In this document: piece by piece, positions 49,920 to 58,593 of the stretch | How the letters are laid out: each line of letters starts with the position of its first letter | Numbering within the stretch: position 1 is the first letter of the stretch | Assembly: GCA_002328075.1 (NCBI GenBank) | Contig: DCVT01000058.1 | Span: 62,001-126,000, forward strand | Direction of reading: 5' to 3' | Length of the DNA stretch: 64,000 nucleotides | DNA from: Anaerolineales bacterium UBA2181 | GTDB lineage: Bacteria > Chloroflexota > Anaerolineae > Promineifilales > UBA4811 | Position numbers and translations under genes: made by a program | The notes under the pieces: generated by a model | Told to the model about the DNA's origin: nothing | Databases searched by the model: none | What the model saw: the letters and a program-made list of their open reading frames with translations, nothing else

Positions 49920-50556
49920 GGTCCTCCCAGACCAGCGCACGGCTCGGTTCGCAATCAAAAGCCAGCGTGGTGACAGCCGGGATCAACTCGCCCTTGTCGT
50001 TTTCCGTCAAGTGGTCCAGCTTCAGGGCCGGTCGCGCTCGCCAGCCGCAATACTGGCGGCCCGGTGTGGCGCTGACCAGTTCGTCCGGTTTGATAAAGAT
50101 GTACCACCATCCCCAGTCATCTGCCGGTGATCGCGCTAGCAGCAACCGCCTGGTAGGCTGGAGGAGAGTCATAATGATGTGCTCGCGGCTGCGCGGCGTG
50201 GTATAGGAGGCGGGCTGATTTGCCAGGTCACGGGTCTGCTCATGAACGGAAAATCGACCGCTGGCCCATAGGTGCAACTCGGTGTCGGCCGAGCGGAGGG
50301 CGGCCAATGAGGTCGGCAGGATAGACTGCTCTGACCGGAACACGACAAACCGGGCCTTGTGGCTGACCCAACCCAGCGCATGCACCGCAGCCGCCAGCGC
50401 CGCTGGAATCCATGTACGGGTTGCGACGCCACGCAAAACCGCATAGGCTGCGGTTGAGGCGAGGACTAATAGCAACCATCTGTCTGCGCGAAGGCCCAGC
50501 AGGAAATGGCGCCGGAGCTGGTAGAAAGCCTGAAACAACCAACCCAAACCGCTCAT
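49900..50556 (-). CDS. Small membrane protein of unknown function
   Basis: A 218-residue protein. Two hydrophobic segments lie near residues 27-45 and 50-65 (RWLLLVLASTAAYAVLRGV and WIPAALAAAVHALGW). About 150 residues of beta-rich soluble part follow, with many Arg and Trp (ADDWGWWYIFIKP), a PH-domain-like feel but unproven. Start ATG 50556 overlaps the suhB stop (ATGA), so it is the last gene of the HTH-ftsZ-suhB transcript. Not recognised. Confidence 0.7.
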   Translation of the reverse strand: MSGLGWLFQAFYQLRRHFLLGLRADRWLLLVLASTAAYAVLRGVATRTWIPAALAAAVHALGWVSHKARFVVFRSEQSILPTSLAALRSADTELHLWASGRFSVHEQTRDLANQPASYTTPRSREHIIMTLLQPTRRLLLARSPADDWGWWYIFIKPDELVSATPGRQYCGWRARPALKLDHLTENDKGELIPAVTTLAFDCEPSRALVWEDLTRDKR

Positions 50557-51356
50557 CCGGCTACCGTCGGTCCGGTGCTCAACACCTCGAGCATCTCCCG
50601 GTGGATGCGGCCGTTGCTGGCTACCAGCTGGCATCCAGGCGCCAGGCTGACCGGCTCGCCCTGGAAACCGGTCACTTGACCGTTAGCTTCCTGGACCAGC
50701 AGCGTCCCGGCCGCCATGTCCCAGGGCTGCAGCCCGAACTCCCAATAACCGTCCAGTCGCCCGCACGCGACGTAGGCTAGGTCCAACGCGGCTGCGCCCG
50801 CCCGCCGCACGCCCTGGCAGCGTCGGAGGAACAAGGCCAGGTTCGCCACATTGTTGTCCTGCGCCGTTCGCCGGTTGTACGGAAACCCTGTCGCCAAGAG
50901 GGAGCGATCCAGGTCGGGGAGTTTGCTGACCGTGATCCGGGCCCCGTTGAGCCTGGATCCCGATCCTGCAGCTGCGGTAAAGAGCTCGTCGCGGATCGGA
51001 TCAAAGACCACACCCAGCAATGGCTCCTGCCGACGCCAGAGCGCCAGGCTGACGGCGAACACAGGAAAGCTGTGGGCAAAGTTGGTGGTGCCGTCCAAGG
51101 GGTCCAGATACCAGGTGTACTCGCTGCCATCAGGACCCAGCGATCCTTGCTCTTCGGCGCAGATGTGATGATGTGGATACAGCGACCGCAGTGCGCGGAC
51201 AACCAACGCCTCGGCCTGCCGGTCAAAGTCGGTGACCAGGTCCACCTGCCCTTTGTGACGAATGAGTCCCGCCTGACCCCATCCCTGGCGCAATAGCGCG
51301 CCCGCACTCCGGGTTATGCGGATGGCCTGGTCCAACCCGTCGTCAAGATGTAGCAT
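50553..51356 (-). CDS. suhB: Inositol-1-monophosphatase family protein
   Basis: Magnesium-dependent sugar-phosphatase. The 267-residue protein has the family metal motifs: ICAEEQGS, DPLDGTTNFAHSFPVFAVS and the late GYWEFGLQPWDMAAGTLLV. The relation to E. coli SuhB is at family level; the true substrate may be inositol phosphate, histidinol phosphate or another small phosphate. It starts five bases after the ftsZ stop, so the two are co-transcribed. Confidence 0.93.
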   Translation of the reverse strand: MLHLDDGLDQAIRITRSAGALLRQGWGQAGLIRHKGQVDLVTDFDRQAEALVVRALRSLYPHHHICAEEQGSLGPDGSEYTWYLDPLDGTTNFAHSFPVFAVSLALWRRQEPLLGVVFDPIRDELFTAAAGSGSRLNGARITVSKLPDLDRSLLATGFPYNRRTAQDNNVANLALFLRRCQGVRRAGAAALDLAYVACGRLDGYWEFGLQPWDMAAGTLLVQEANGQVTGFQGEPVSLAPGCQLVASNGRIHREMLEVLSTGPTVAG

Positions 51357-51361
51357 TGGGA

Positions 51362-52480
51362 TCAGCGTTTGCGCAGGAAGGTGGGAAGGTCCAAGTCCAG
51401 CGGGTCGGATGGTTTGCGTTCAACGCCCGACGACAGCGGGTTGGCTGGCTCTCTGTCGGCCGACGGGCGCGCCCGGAGGGAGGTTGCCACCGGTTGCCCG
51501 GCCGGCCGGAGTATCTGCCGCATCGGCACGCTGTTATCGAACCCAGTGGCAATGACCGTGATCCTGATCTCGTCCTGCAGTCGGTCGTCGATCACCGCGC
51601 CGAATATCAGGTTCACGTCTGGATGCGCCGCCTCCTTGATGATCGAGGCAGCCTGGTTAACCTCGTGCAGGCTCATGTCCGGGCTGCCGGTGATGTTGAA
51701 CAGAATCCCCCGGGCGCCGTCGATCGAGATGTCCAAGAGCCGGTTATTCATGGCCTGCTCGCTGGCCGCCCGGGCGCGCTCGTCACCCTTCCCGCTGCCC
51801 ACGGCCATCAGTGCGGCGCCGCCCTCGGCCATGATGGTCTTGACGTCAGCAAAGTCCAGGTTAATGAGGCCGGGCACCGTGATGAGCTCCGAGATGCCCT
51901 GAATGCCCTGGCGGAGCACATCGTCGGCCAACTTGAACGCGTTGGAGAGCGAGACGCGGCGATCGGTCAGCTCCAACAGCCGATCGTTGGGGATGACAAT
52001 GAGGGTATCGGCGTGCTCTTTGAGCCGTTCGATGCCCGCCTCACCCGCCTGAGCCCGGCGCGCGCCTTCAAACGAAAACGGTTTGGTCACCACCCCAATG
52101 GTCAAAGCACCTACCTCGCGGGCGAGCCGGGCGATGACCGGAGCCGCTCCGGTACCGGTGCCTCCGCCCATGCCCGCGGTCACAAAGACCATGTCTGCAC
52201 CCCGCAGAACTTGGTAGAGCTCTTCCGACGATTCCTCGGCCGATTTGAAGCCGATTTCGGGGTTGCCCCCGGCACCAAGTCCACGCGTAATCTTGTCACC
52301 GATGCGCACTGCCCGCGGCGCATGCGAAAGCATCAGAGCCTGCGCGTCCGTGTTGACCGCAACAAAATCGACGCCGATCAGCTTTTCCTCGATCATGCGG
52401 TTGACGGCATTACATCCTGCGCCGCCCACCCCAACCACCTTGATTTGGGCAAAATTCTCAATTTGGGGTGCAGGTTGCAT
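51362..52480 (-). CDS. ftsZ: Cell-division GTPase FtsZ
   Basis: Tubulin-like cytokinetic ring protein. The 372-residue protein has GVGGAGCNAVNRM and the tubulin signature GMGGGTGTGAAPVIA near residue 108. The T7 loop region reads DFADVKTIM. After a shortened linker the C-terminal tail ends DLPTFLRKR, the conserved ZipA/FtsA-binding type of peptide. Start ATG 52480 is set by AGAAGGAGGT six bases upstream; the frame is open to 52579, overlapping the HTH gene. It has no ftsA or ftsQ beside it. Confidence 0.97.
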   Translation of the reverse strand: MQPAPQIENFAQIKVVGVGGAGCNAVNRMIEEKLIGVDFVAVNTDAQALMLSHAPRAVRIGDKITRGLGAGGNPEIGFKSAEESSEELYQVLRGADMVFVTAGMGGGTGTGAAPVIARLAREVGALTIGVVTKPFSFEGARRAQAGEAGIERLKEHADTLIVIPNDRLLELTDRRVSLSNAFKLADDVLRQGIQGISELITVPGLINLDFADVKTIMAEGGAALMAVGSGKGDERARAASEQAMNNRLLDISIDGARGILFNITGSPDMSLHEVNQAASIIKEAAHPDVNLIFGAVIDDRLQDEIRITVIATGFDNSVPMRQILRPAGQPVATSLRARPSADREPANPLSSGVERKPSDPLDLDLPTFLRKR

Positions 52481-52497
52481 GGGTGACCTCCTTCTGC

Positions 52498-52710
52498 TCA
52501 TAACAAGGTTGCTTTGACGCCCGGTCGGGGATCGTAATGCGAGGCAAACTGCTCCAACACGTGCTTTTCCATCAACCACTTATTGGAGAACCGGATGGCT
52601 GGCAGTTTGCCCTGCCGGATCAGCCGCCGGACGGATTCGGGATGGATGCCCAACCGTCTGGCTGCCTCTTCCACATCTGCGTACTCGTCCAGCAAATCCA
52701 GCTTGCTCAT
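52498..52710 (-). CDS. Small helix-turn-helix protein upstream of ftsZ (BldC/excisionase type)
   Basis: A 70-residue DNA-binding protein with a MerR-type winged HTH as in BldC or phage excisionases: DVEEAARRLGIHPESVRRLI, RQGKLPAIRFSNKWLMEKHV. It is 17 bases upstream of ftsZ and read in the same direction, from a promoter at 52757-52785. It may regulate its own operon or developmental division, but this is inference. An excisionase role is unlikely with no integrase nearby. Confidence 0.82.
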   Translation of the reverse strand: MSKLDLLDEYADVEEAARRLGIHPESVRRLIRQGKLPAIRFSNKWLMEKHVLEQFASHYDPRPGVKATLL

Positions 52711-52756
52711 CCTGGCCCGGCGGTAATTGTTGTACTGTCCAACATCTCTTCAATGA

Positions 52757-52785
52757 AAAATACACCAAAAGCGCGAATATGTCAA
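52757..52785 (-). promoter_or_regulatory. Promoter of the HTH-ftsZ-suhB operon
   Basis: On the minus strand, a perfect TTGACA (52780-52785) and TATTTT (52757-52762) are 17 bases apart. The leader to the HTH ATG is about 40 bases. Confidence 0.65.
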
Positions 52786-52792
52786 GTTTTTG

Positions 52793-52801
52793 TGCTATAA
52801 T
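52793..52801 (+). promoter_or_regulatory. Extended -10 promoter of the methyltransferase gene
   Basis: TGCTATAAT (52793-52801) is an extended -10 with perfect TATAAT, and no clear -35. It is divergent from, and nearly overlaps, the HTH-ftsZ promoter. Confidence 0.5.
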
Positions 52802-52886
52802 CGACTCAGTGGGCTCGGCATGACACACCCTGACCGATGCTAAACCGGCTTTCCGGCAAGGGGCCCACGTAGTCAAGGTGAAACGA

Positions 52887-54644
52887 ATGGCTGTCAAGCA
52901 ACGTGCCTGGGGACAGTACGAAACGCTTCCGGAATTGGCAGACCTCATCCTGGGTTTCTGTTTCCGCCGACCGACCGATAGCCTTTTGGATCCAAGTTGC
53001 GGCGAGGGGATGTTCCTGAGGCGGGCGGCGCGCTTTCAGCGCTGGCTGGCCGAAGACTCGACAGCCGGTTCGAGGCCCGTGCTGTGGGGGGTGGATATTG
53101 ATCCACAGGCAGTTCAAAAGGCTCGACAACTACTGGAGGCCGAGAGTTTGGGTGCCCAGGTGGTGGCAGCCGACTTTATTGCCTTGGAGCCTGGCCAGGC
53201 ACCCGGGATGCCGCCCATGTTTGACTGCATTGTCGGCAATCCACCCTACACGCGGTCGGAATGGTTGGAAGCTGATGGCCTTTCGGCCCGAGAGGCGGCC
53301 ACTCGGGCGCTGAATCCGGCCGAGGGTGAGCAAACGGTGCGCTGGAGCAAGCGTTCCGGCCTTCATGGCTATTTCTTCCTCCAAGGGCTTCAGTTTCTGC
53401 GGCCGGGCGGCCGGTTTGGATTTGTGGTCTCCAATTCCTGGTTGGATGTGCAATATGGCGCCGGGATCAAGGCGTTTCTGCTGGCGAATTTCAAGATCAT
53501 CGCCATCGTTGAATCCGCCGTCGAACAGTGGTTTGTCAACGCCAAGGTCAACACCTGCATCATCATCATGGAGCGGAGCGATTCGGCCGCGCAGCGTCAG
53601 GACCACCAGGTACGCTTTGCCCGCCTCAACCAACCGCTGCGCCACTGGTTGGTGGAGCAGGATAGCCGGCCTACGGCGGTCGATGGGCTGGTCGCCCGGA
53701 TTCTGCCCGGCAAGTCTCGGCCCGGCGGCGATCTGCCGGTTCGGGTGATTCCGCAAAAGGCGTTGGATCCGGCTGAAAAATGGGGACCCTACCTCCGCGG
53801 CCCAGACGTCTTTTTCCAGACCCGCCGCGACGAACGCCAGGTGCCGCTGGGCCAGGTAGCCTCCCTGCGGCGAGGTCTCACGACCGGTGCTAACGACTTT
53901 TTCTACCTGACGCCGGGCCGGATTCACGAGTGGCAGATCGATGAACGCTTGACCCGACCGTTGCTCAAGTCACCCAAAGAGGTGCAGCGCATTCTCGTTG
54001 CCGGCAGCGATGTGTCGCACCGCGTTCTGTCGCTGAACGCGCACAGCGTGGACGACGTGTCAACCCCGATCGGTCGTTACGTGGGTTGGGGTGAGTCTCT
54101 TGGTCTCCATCAATTGCGCACTTGCGCCCGCCGGCCTTGTTGGTACAGCTTGCTCATGGCGGGGTCGGATGCGCCGCAGGTGGCCGTTCCCAAGGGGATT
54201 TGGCGTCGACACGCGGTGCTATTGCTGGAAGCCGGAATCGAGGTTGATCAGCAGTTCTACCTGGTCCAGGCGCGGCCCGAGTATCTGCCAGTCATTGCTG
54301 CGCTGCTCACCAGCAGTTGGGCAGCGCTGCAGATCGAGCTCTTCGGCCGGAGGAATTTCGGATTGGGGGTGCTCTGGCTGGCAGCTACTGATCTGCTAGG
54401 TGTTCGCCTGCCGGATCCAAGGCATATCGGGCAGGATGCCACTGCCCAACTGGTGGAAGCGCTTGATAAGTTAGCTGCAGAGCCACTGCGACCGTTGGCG
54501 GAGCAGGTCGCCGAGCCGGCGCGCCAGTCGCTAGACACGTTGGTGTTTGACCTGCTGGGCCTCACCGCGGCCGACCGACAGGCGACGGTGGGTGCGGCGG
54601 TAAACCTGGCGGAAGCACGAATGCAGCGGGCAGCGAGCGGGTGA
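52887..54644 (+). CDS. N6-adenine DNA methyltransferase, TaqI/Eco57I type
   Basis: Class I SAM-dependent methyltransferase of the gamma (TaqI-like) group, 585 residues. SAM motif I is LLDPSCGEGMFLRRAARF. Motif IV is NPPYTRSEW, the amino-methyltransferase NPPY, near residue 128. The C-terminal 250 residues act like a TaqI-type target-recognition domain with RRGLTTGANDFF and RNFGLGVLWLAATDLLGVRL. No nuclease domain or separate restriction gene is visible. ATG 52887 has AAGGTG upstream; GTG 52878 is also in frame. It overlaps the nth-like gene by four bases. Confidence 0.88.
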   Translation: MAVKQRAWGQYETLPELADLILGFCFRRPTDSLLDPSCGEGMFLRRAARFQRWLAEDSTAGSRPVLWGVDIDPQAVQKARQLLEAESLGAQVVAADFIALEPGQAPGMPPMFDCIVGNPPYTRSEWLEADGLSAREAATRALNPAEGEQTVRWSKRSGLHGYFFLQGLQFLRPGGRFGFVVSNSWLDVQYGAGIKAFLLANFKIIAIVESAVEQWFVNAKVNTCIIIMERSDSAAQRQDHQVRFARLNQPLRHWLVEQDSRPTAVDGLVARILPGKSRPGGDLPVRVIPQKALDPAEKWGPYLRGPDVFFQTRRDERQVPLGQVASLRRGLTTGANDFFYLTPGRIHEWQIDERLTRPLLKSPKEVQRILVAGSDVSHRVLSLNAHSVDDVSTPIGRYVGWGESLGLHQLRTCARRPCWYSLLMAGSDAPQVAVPKGIWRRHAVLLLEAGIEVDQQFYLVQARPEYLPVIAALLTSSWAALQIELFGRRNFGLGVLWLAATDLLGVRLPDPRHIGQDATAQLVEALDKLAAEPLRPLAEQVAEPARQSLDTLVFDLLGLTAADRQATVGAAVNLAEARMQRAASG

Positions 54645-55351
54645 GGGGCGCAGGGGCGGTGTCCGAGTTCGTATCTATGTCCGGTTATGAGCGCGTGTAT
54701 GCAACCCTTGCTGCAATGTACGGTTTGCCAACCTGGAGACCGGGACTGCCACCGATGGATGAGCTGGTCTCCACGATTCTGAGCCAGAACACCAATGACC
54801 GAAACCGCGACCTGGCGTTTGAGCGACTTCAGACTCGCTTTGGGCGCGACAACTGGGAGGAGGTGCGCGACGCGGCATCGGAGCAGGTGATCGAGGCGAT
54901 ACGGCCGGCCGGCCTGGCGCCGCAAAAGGGACCTCGCATCCAGAACGCGCTCCGCCAGATCTCCCAACACCGTGGCCAACTATCCCTGGATTTCCTGGCC
55001 GGGATGCCGCTGGAAGAGGCCCGGGAATGGCTGACCGCGCTGCCGGGAGTGGGTCCCAAGACGGCTGCTATCGTGCTCCTTTTCGCCCTGGGTCAACCGG
55101 CTTTTCCGGTGGACACACACGTGCATCGGGTGACCGGGCGGTTGGGATGGGTGCCGCGAACGTTTTCGGCTGAGAAGGCGCAGGTAGCCTTGGAGGCGGC
55201 TGTTCCCCCGGACCATTTCTATGCGCTGCACATCAACCTGATCCGACATGGGCGAGCGGTCTGCCTGGCGCGCCGCCCGAGGTGTGGCGAGTGTGCGTTG
55301 CGACCGGACTGCCGGTACGGCCTGGCGGATGGAGGGCGTGTTGATCCCTGA
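54641..55351 (+). CDS. Endonuclease III-like DNA glycosylase/lyase
   Basis: HhH-GPD base-excision enzyme with an iron-sulfur cluster. The 236-residue protein shows LSQNTNDRNRDLAFERL and the HhH hairpin LPGVGPKTAAIVLLFALG with the catalytic Lys. The GPD Asp is in FPVDTHVHRVTGRLG, and the 4Fe-4S motif reads CLARRPRCGECALRPDC (C-x6-C-x2-C-x5-C). Start GTG 54641 overlaps the methyltransferase stop (GTGA); an ATG at 54677 begins at the usual N-terminus. Could be Nth or a subtype acting on other lesions. Confidence 0.9.
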   Translation: MRGAGAVSEFVSMSGYERVYATLAAMYGLPTWRPGLPPMDELVSTILSQNTNDRNRDLAFERLQTRFGRDNWEEVRDAASEQVIEAIRPAGLAPQKGPRIQNALRQISQHRGQLSLDFLAGMPLEEAREWLTALPGVGPKTAAIVLLFALGQPAFPVDTHVHRVTGRLGWVPRTFSAEKAQVALEAAVPPDHFYALHINLIRHGRAVCLARRPRCGECALRPDCRYGLADGGRVDP

Positions 55352-55407
55352 GAGCCACGGCGCAGCCGGGAGGCGGCCGATGGGTAGAGGTTCTTGAGCA
55401 AGGAATT

Positions 55408-55725
55408 ATGGGCGTCCAGTCACCTTCAGTTAAACTCGTGCTCTCGTTTGACCTCAAGGCCGGAACACAACAAGTCTATTACCAGTTCATGATCAGCCAG
55501 TTCGTGCCGGCCGTTCAGAAAATGGGATTGCAGATGTCTGATGCGTGGCACACCGTGTATGGCAAGGGTCCCAGCCGGTCGGCCGGGTTTGTCGGCCCGG
55601 ATCTGCTCACAATGCGACAGCTGCTTGCCGGCACCGAGTGGCGTGAGCTGGAGAGCCGCCTACAAGAATACGCCGAGAACTATACCTGGAAGATCGTTCC
55701 GCTCCGCGATGGTTTTCAGCTGTGA
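55408..55725 (+). CDS. Small protein of unknown function
   Basis: A 105-residue soluble protein not recognised, with an alpha/beta layout (VKLVLSFDLKAGTQQVYYQF..., ending YTWKIVPLRDGFQL). The pattern of one strand, two helices, strand suggests a dimeric alpha/beta-barrel, which is a guess. AAGGA lies just before the ATG. It lies 56 bases after the nth-like gene and ahead of the PIN-TRAM promoter. Confidence 0.7.
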   Translation: MGVQSPSVKLVLSFDLKAGTQQVYYQFMISQFVPAVQKMGLQMSDAWHTVYGKGPSRSAGFVGPDLLTMRQLLAGTEWRELESRLQEYAENYTWKIVPLRDGFQL

Positions 55726-55784
55726 GCGGCTTGCGCCGGCCGTCGCCATGACCAGGCGACGGAATCGATTGTGCGCGAGCGACA

Positions 55785-55813
55785 TTGACGAGGGACCTCC
55801 GGTATGTTAAGAT
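55785..55813 (+). promoter_or_regulatory. Promoter of the PIN-TRAM gene
   Basis: TTGACG (55785-55790) and TAAGAT (55808-55813) are 17 bases apart. The leader to the ATG at 56013 would be nearly 200 bases, long for this genome, and might carry regulation; I see no recognisable element in it. Confidence 0.55.
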
Positions 55814-56012
55814 GCGCAAGCAGTCGCCGCTGACGCGGCCGAGCAGTTGGCGCCGCGTCGGTGGGCTGGTTCTGCGCTGCACACGATTGAAGCCGCGGCG
55901 CCGGATGGTTTGATTGGGCTTGGCGGCCGCCCCAGCGTGGTGGAGGCAGGCTCTGACGAGTTCCGCTTTCGGTGACGTCGGATGCTTGGGGAGGTCTGAG
56001 GATCAACAGAAC

Positions 56013-57071
56013 ATGAGCGCGAGTTTCATATCCCGCCTGCTGGGAATGATTGTGATGGCTGCGGGTGCCGGCTGGGCCGGTTCGGTGGTCGCGCGGCCGT
56101 TGGGCGGTTCTGAGCTGGTGTACACGATGGTCTTCGGTCTGGCCGGCGCGCTGATGGGACTGATCATCACGCCGTACATCACGGTTCTGCCCCTGCGCCG
56201 ATTGCAGCGCTGGGTACAGCGAGTTCCCATTCATCGCATCATCGCTGTGTTGTTTGGCCTGGTGGCCGGCCTGGTGGTTGGTGCACTGGCGGCGCTGCCA
56301 CTCTCCATGTTGCCCAATCCGTTTGGGCAGGTTTTACCTGTGGTGAGCGCGGCCTTGATGGGATATTTGGCTGTCGCTGTCATGACCCTTCGCCAGGCCG
56401 ACGTGGTCCATTTTCTGCGCAACCGTAACGGGACTGGCTGGTCGACCAACACTGACGGCCGCATCGGGGCGAGCCGAGGGATCCTGATGGACACCAGTGT
56501 CATCATTGACGGCCGGATTGGGGATATTGTGCAGACCGGTTTTCTGGCGGGTCCGCTCCTGGTCCCGGGTTTTGTGCTCAACGAACTGCAGCATATTGCG
56601 GACAGCGGTGAGGTGCTGCGGCGCAACCGCGGCCGGCGCGGCCTGGAGCTGCTGAACAGGCTGCAAAAGGACGCCACGGTCCCGGTGCAAATAACCGACA
56701 TGGATGTGGACGGAGCGTTCGGGGTGGACGAAAAGCTGGTTATCCTGGCCAAACAGAACCGGTGCCCCGTTCTGACCAACGACTACAATCTGAACAAGGT
56801 GGCGGAACTCCAGGGCGTCACAGTGCTCAACGTCAACGAACTGGCGCACGCAGTCCGCGCGGTGTTCTTGCCCGGCGAGGAGCTGGCCATTCGGATCATT
56901 CAGGAGGGCAAGGAGCGAGGGCAGGGCGTGGGGTATCTGGAAGACGGCACGATGGTCGTCGTGGATGACGGCGACCGTTTCATTGACCAAACGGTCGCGA
57001 CGGTGGTGACCAAAGTGCTGCAAACCGCCGCCGGCCGGATGGTTTTCGCGCGGCGGGTTGACGAACCCTGA
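56013..57071 (+). CDS. PIN-TRAM membrane protein (YacL family)
   Basis: A 352-residue protein. Four hydrophobic segments occupy about the first 125 residues. A PIN-type RNase domain follows, with acidic residues readable in GILMDTSVIIDGRIGDIV and in CPVLTNDYNLNKV. The C-terminal TRAM domain is GVGYLEDGTMVVVDDG with the closing TVVTKVLQTAAGRMVFAR. Bacillus YacL has this architecture. The function is a membrane-tethered RNase or RNA-binding factor (inference). GAGGATC lies upstream of the ATG. It is followed after 38 bases by cysS. Confidence 0.88.
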   Translation: MSASFISRLLGMIVMAAGAGWAGSVVARPLGGSELVYTMVFGLAGALMGLIITPYITVLPLRRLQRWVQRVPIHRIIAVLFGLVAGLVVGALAALPLSMLPNPFGQVLPVVSAALMGYLAVAVMTLRQADVVHFLRNRNGTGWSTNTDGRIGASRGILMDTSVIIDGRIGDIVQTGFLAGPLLVPGFVLNELQHIADSGEVLRRNRGRRGLELLNRLQKDATVPVQITDMDVDGAFGVDEKLVILAKQNRCPVLTNDYNLNKVAELQGVTVLNVNELAHAVRAVFLPGEELAIRIIQEGKERGQGVGYLEDGTMVVVDDGDRFIDQTVATVVTKVLQTAAGRMVFARRVDEP

Positions 57072-57109
57072 ACAAATGACCGCCCACCCAAGTTTTTAGG
57101 TGACACATC

Positions 57110-58555
57110 ATGACGCTAGAGGTCTTTAACGTTCTGAGCCGGAAAAAGGAGCTCTTCAAGCCGGTTGCCGAAGGCCGGGCCCACATGTACGTCTGTGGCC
57201 CGACCGTATATGACCAGAGTCACATCGGCCACGCCAAGTTGTACCTGTCCATGGACGTCATTGTCCGCTACCTCCGTTACCTGGGATACCAGGTGCGCTA
57301 TGTTCAGAACATCACCGACGTGGGGCACCTGCTGGACACCGGCGAGGATCGCATCATGCGCGGCGTTCGGCGGGAACGACTGGAACCCATGGAGTTGACA
57401 GAGAGGTATACTCGGCTGTATTTTGAGGACATGGACGCGCTGGGCGTGCTCCGGCCGGATATTTCGCCCCGGGCCAGTGGTCACATCCCGGAACAGATCG
57501 AGTTGGCGCAGCAACTGATTGAGCGCGGCCACGCCTACCACGTCAATGGCTCAGTGTATTTTGACGTGCCATCCTGGCCGGGCTATGGCCGGCTCTCGGG
57601 CCGGCGGCTGGAGGAGTCGGAAGCCGGTGCGCGCGTCTCGGTGCTGGACGAAAAACGCCACCCGGCCGATTTTGCCCTGTGGAAACGGGCCGACGCCGAG
57701 CACATCCTGCAGTGGAGCAGCCCGTGGGGCCGCGGCTACCCCGGATGGCACGCCGAATGCACCGCCATGGCTACCAAATACCTGGGCCAACCATTCGATA
57801 TCCACGGCGGCGGGCTTGAAAACATGTTTCCCCATAACGAGTGCGAGATGGCCCAGGCCGAGGCCAGCGCCGGCGTCCCGTTTGCCAACTACTGGTTGCT
57901 GGCCGGTTCGCTCACCATTGACGGCGTCAAGATGAGCAAGAGCCTGGGTAACTCGGTGACCATCAAGGATGCGCTGGCCCGTTGGCGGCCGGAGGTGATT
58001 CGCACCTTTATCCTCTCCAGCCACTATCGCAGCCCGGTGGATTTCACCGAGGAAGCGGTCAACGCTGCCGGCCGGGGATGGGAGCGCCTCAACGGCGCGG
58101 CCAACCTGGTCCGCCAGCAACTACGTTCCGCCGGCGATGGCGCCGTCGACCCTGAGTTCAGCCGTTTTCTTGACGGGCAACGTGCGGCCTTTGAAGAAAA
58201 GATGAACGACGATTTCAACGCGCCGGCGGCGATGGGCGTCTTGCATGACCTGACCCGCCAGGTGAACACGCTGCTGAACGCCGAGCAGCCGGCCAACCGG
58301 CCCACGCTGGAGCTCATCGACCGCTTTTACCGCGACACCGCCGGTGCCGTGTTGGGCATCTTGGCGGAGGAACGGGCTCGGGCCACCAACGCGGTCCGCG
58401 AGGCCGGCCTGATCCAACTGCTCATTGAATTGCGCCAGCAGGCCCGTCAGGAAAAGCGGTGGGCGGAAGCGGATCAAATCCGCCAGACGCTGCGCGAGCT
58501 GGGCGTTGCTCTGGAAGACCGACCCGACGGCACCGTCTCGCGCATCATCGGCTGA
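57110..58555 (+). CDS. cysS: Cysteinyl-tRNA synthetase
   Basis: Charges tRNA-Cys. The 481-residue protein has the zinc Cys in YVCGPTVYDQSHIGHA, which also holds the class I HIGH variant. The other zinc ligands are in GWHAECTAM and HNECEMAQ, and the KMSKS signature is KMSKSLGN near residue 275. The helical anticodon-binding region follows. Standard length. A good AGGTGA precedes the ATG. In many bacteria cysS is next to an SpoU-type methyltransferase gene, as here. Confidence 0.97.
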   Translation: MTLEVFNVLSRKKELFKPVAEGRAHMYVCGPTVYDQSHIGHAKLYLSMDVIVRYLRYLGYQVRYVQNITDVGHLLDTGEDRIMRGVRRERLEPMELTERYTRLYFEDMDALGVLRPDISPRASGHIPEQIELAQQLIERGHAYHVNGSVYFDVPSWPGYGRLSGRRLEESEAGARVSVLDEKRHPADFALWKRADAEHILQWSSPWGRGYPGWHAECTAMATKYLGQPFDIHGGGLENMFPHNECEMAQAEASAGVPFANYWLLAGSLTIDGVKMSKSLGNSVTIKDALARWRPEVIRTFILSSHYRSPVDFTEEAVNAAGRGWERLNGAANLVRQQLRSAGDGAVDPEFSRFLDGQRAAFEEKMNDDFNAPAAMGVLHDLTRQVNTLLNAEQPANRPTLELIDRFYRDTAGAVLGILAEERARATNAVREAGLIQLLIELRQQARQEKRWAEADQIRQTLRELGVALEDRPDGTVSRIIG

Positions 58556-58593
58556 CGCCGCGGGCGACGCTGCAAGTCGGCAGCCAGGAAGTC

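Noticed and set aside
51356..52486. 376-codon plus-strand ORF opposite ftsZ
   Set aside because: Exact antisense of ftsZ, His/Arg/Gly-rich, no motif; a shadow.
52498..52710. Excisionase of an integrated element
   Set aside because: No integrase, att repeats or other phage genes nearby, and the gene is embedded in the ftsZ operon.
52887..55725. Phage-defence island (BREX, DISARM or type I R-M)
   Set aside because: Only a solitary methyltransferase and an nth-like repair gene are present; none of the ATPase, phosphatase, helicase or restriction partners occur.
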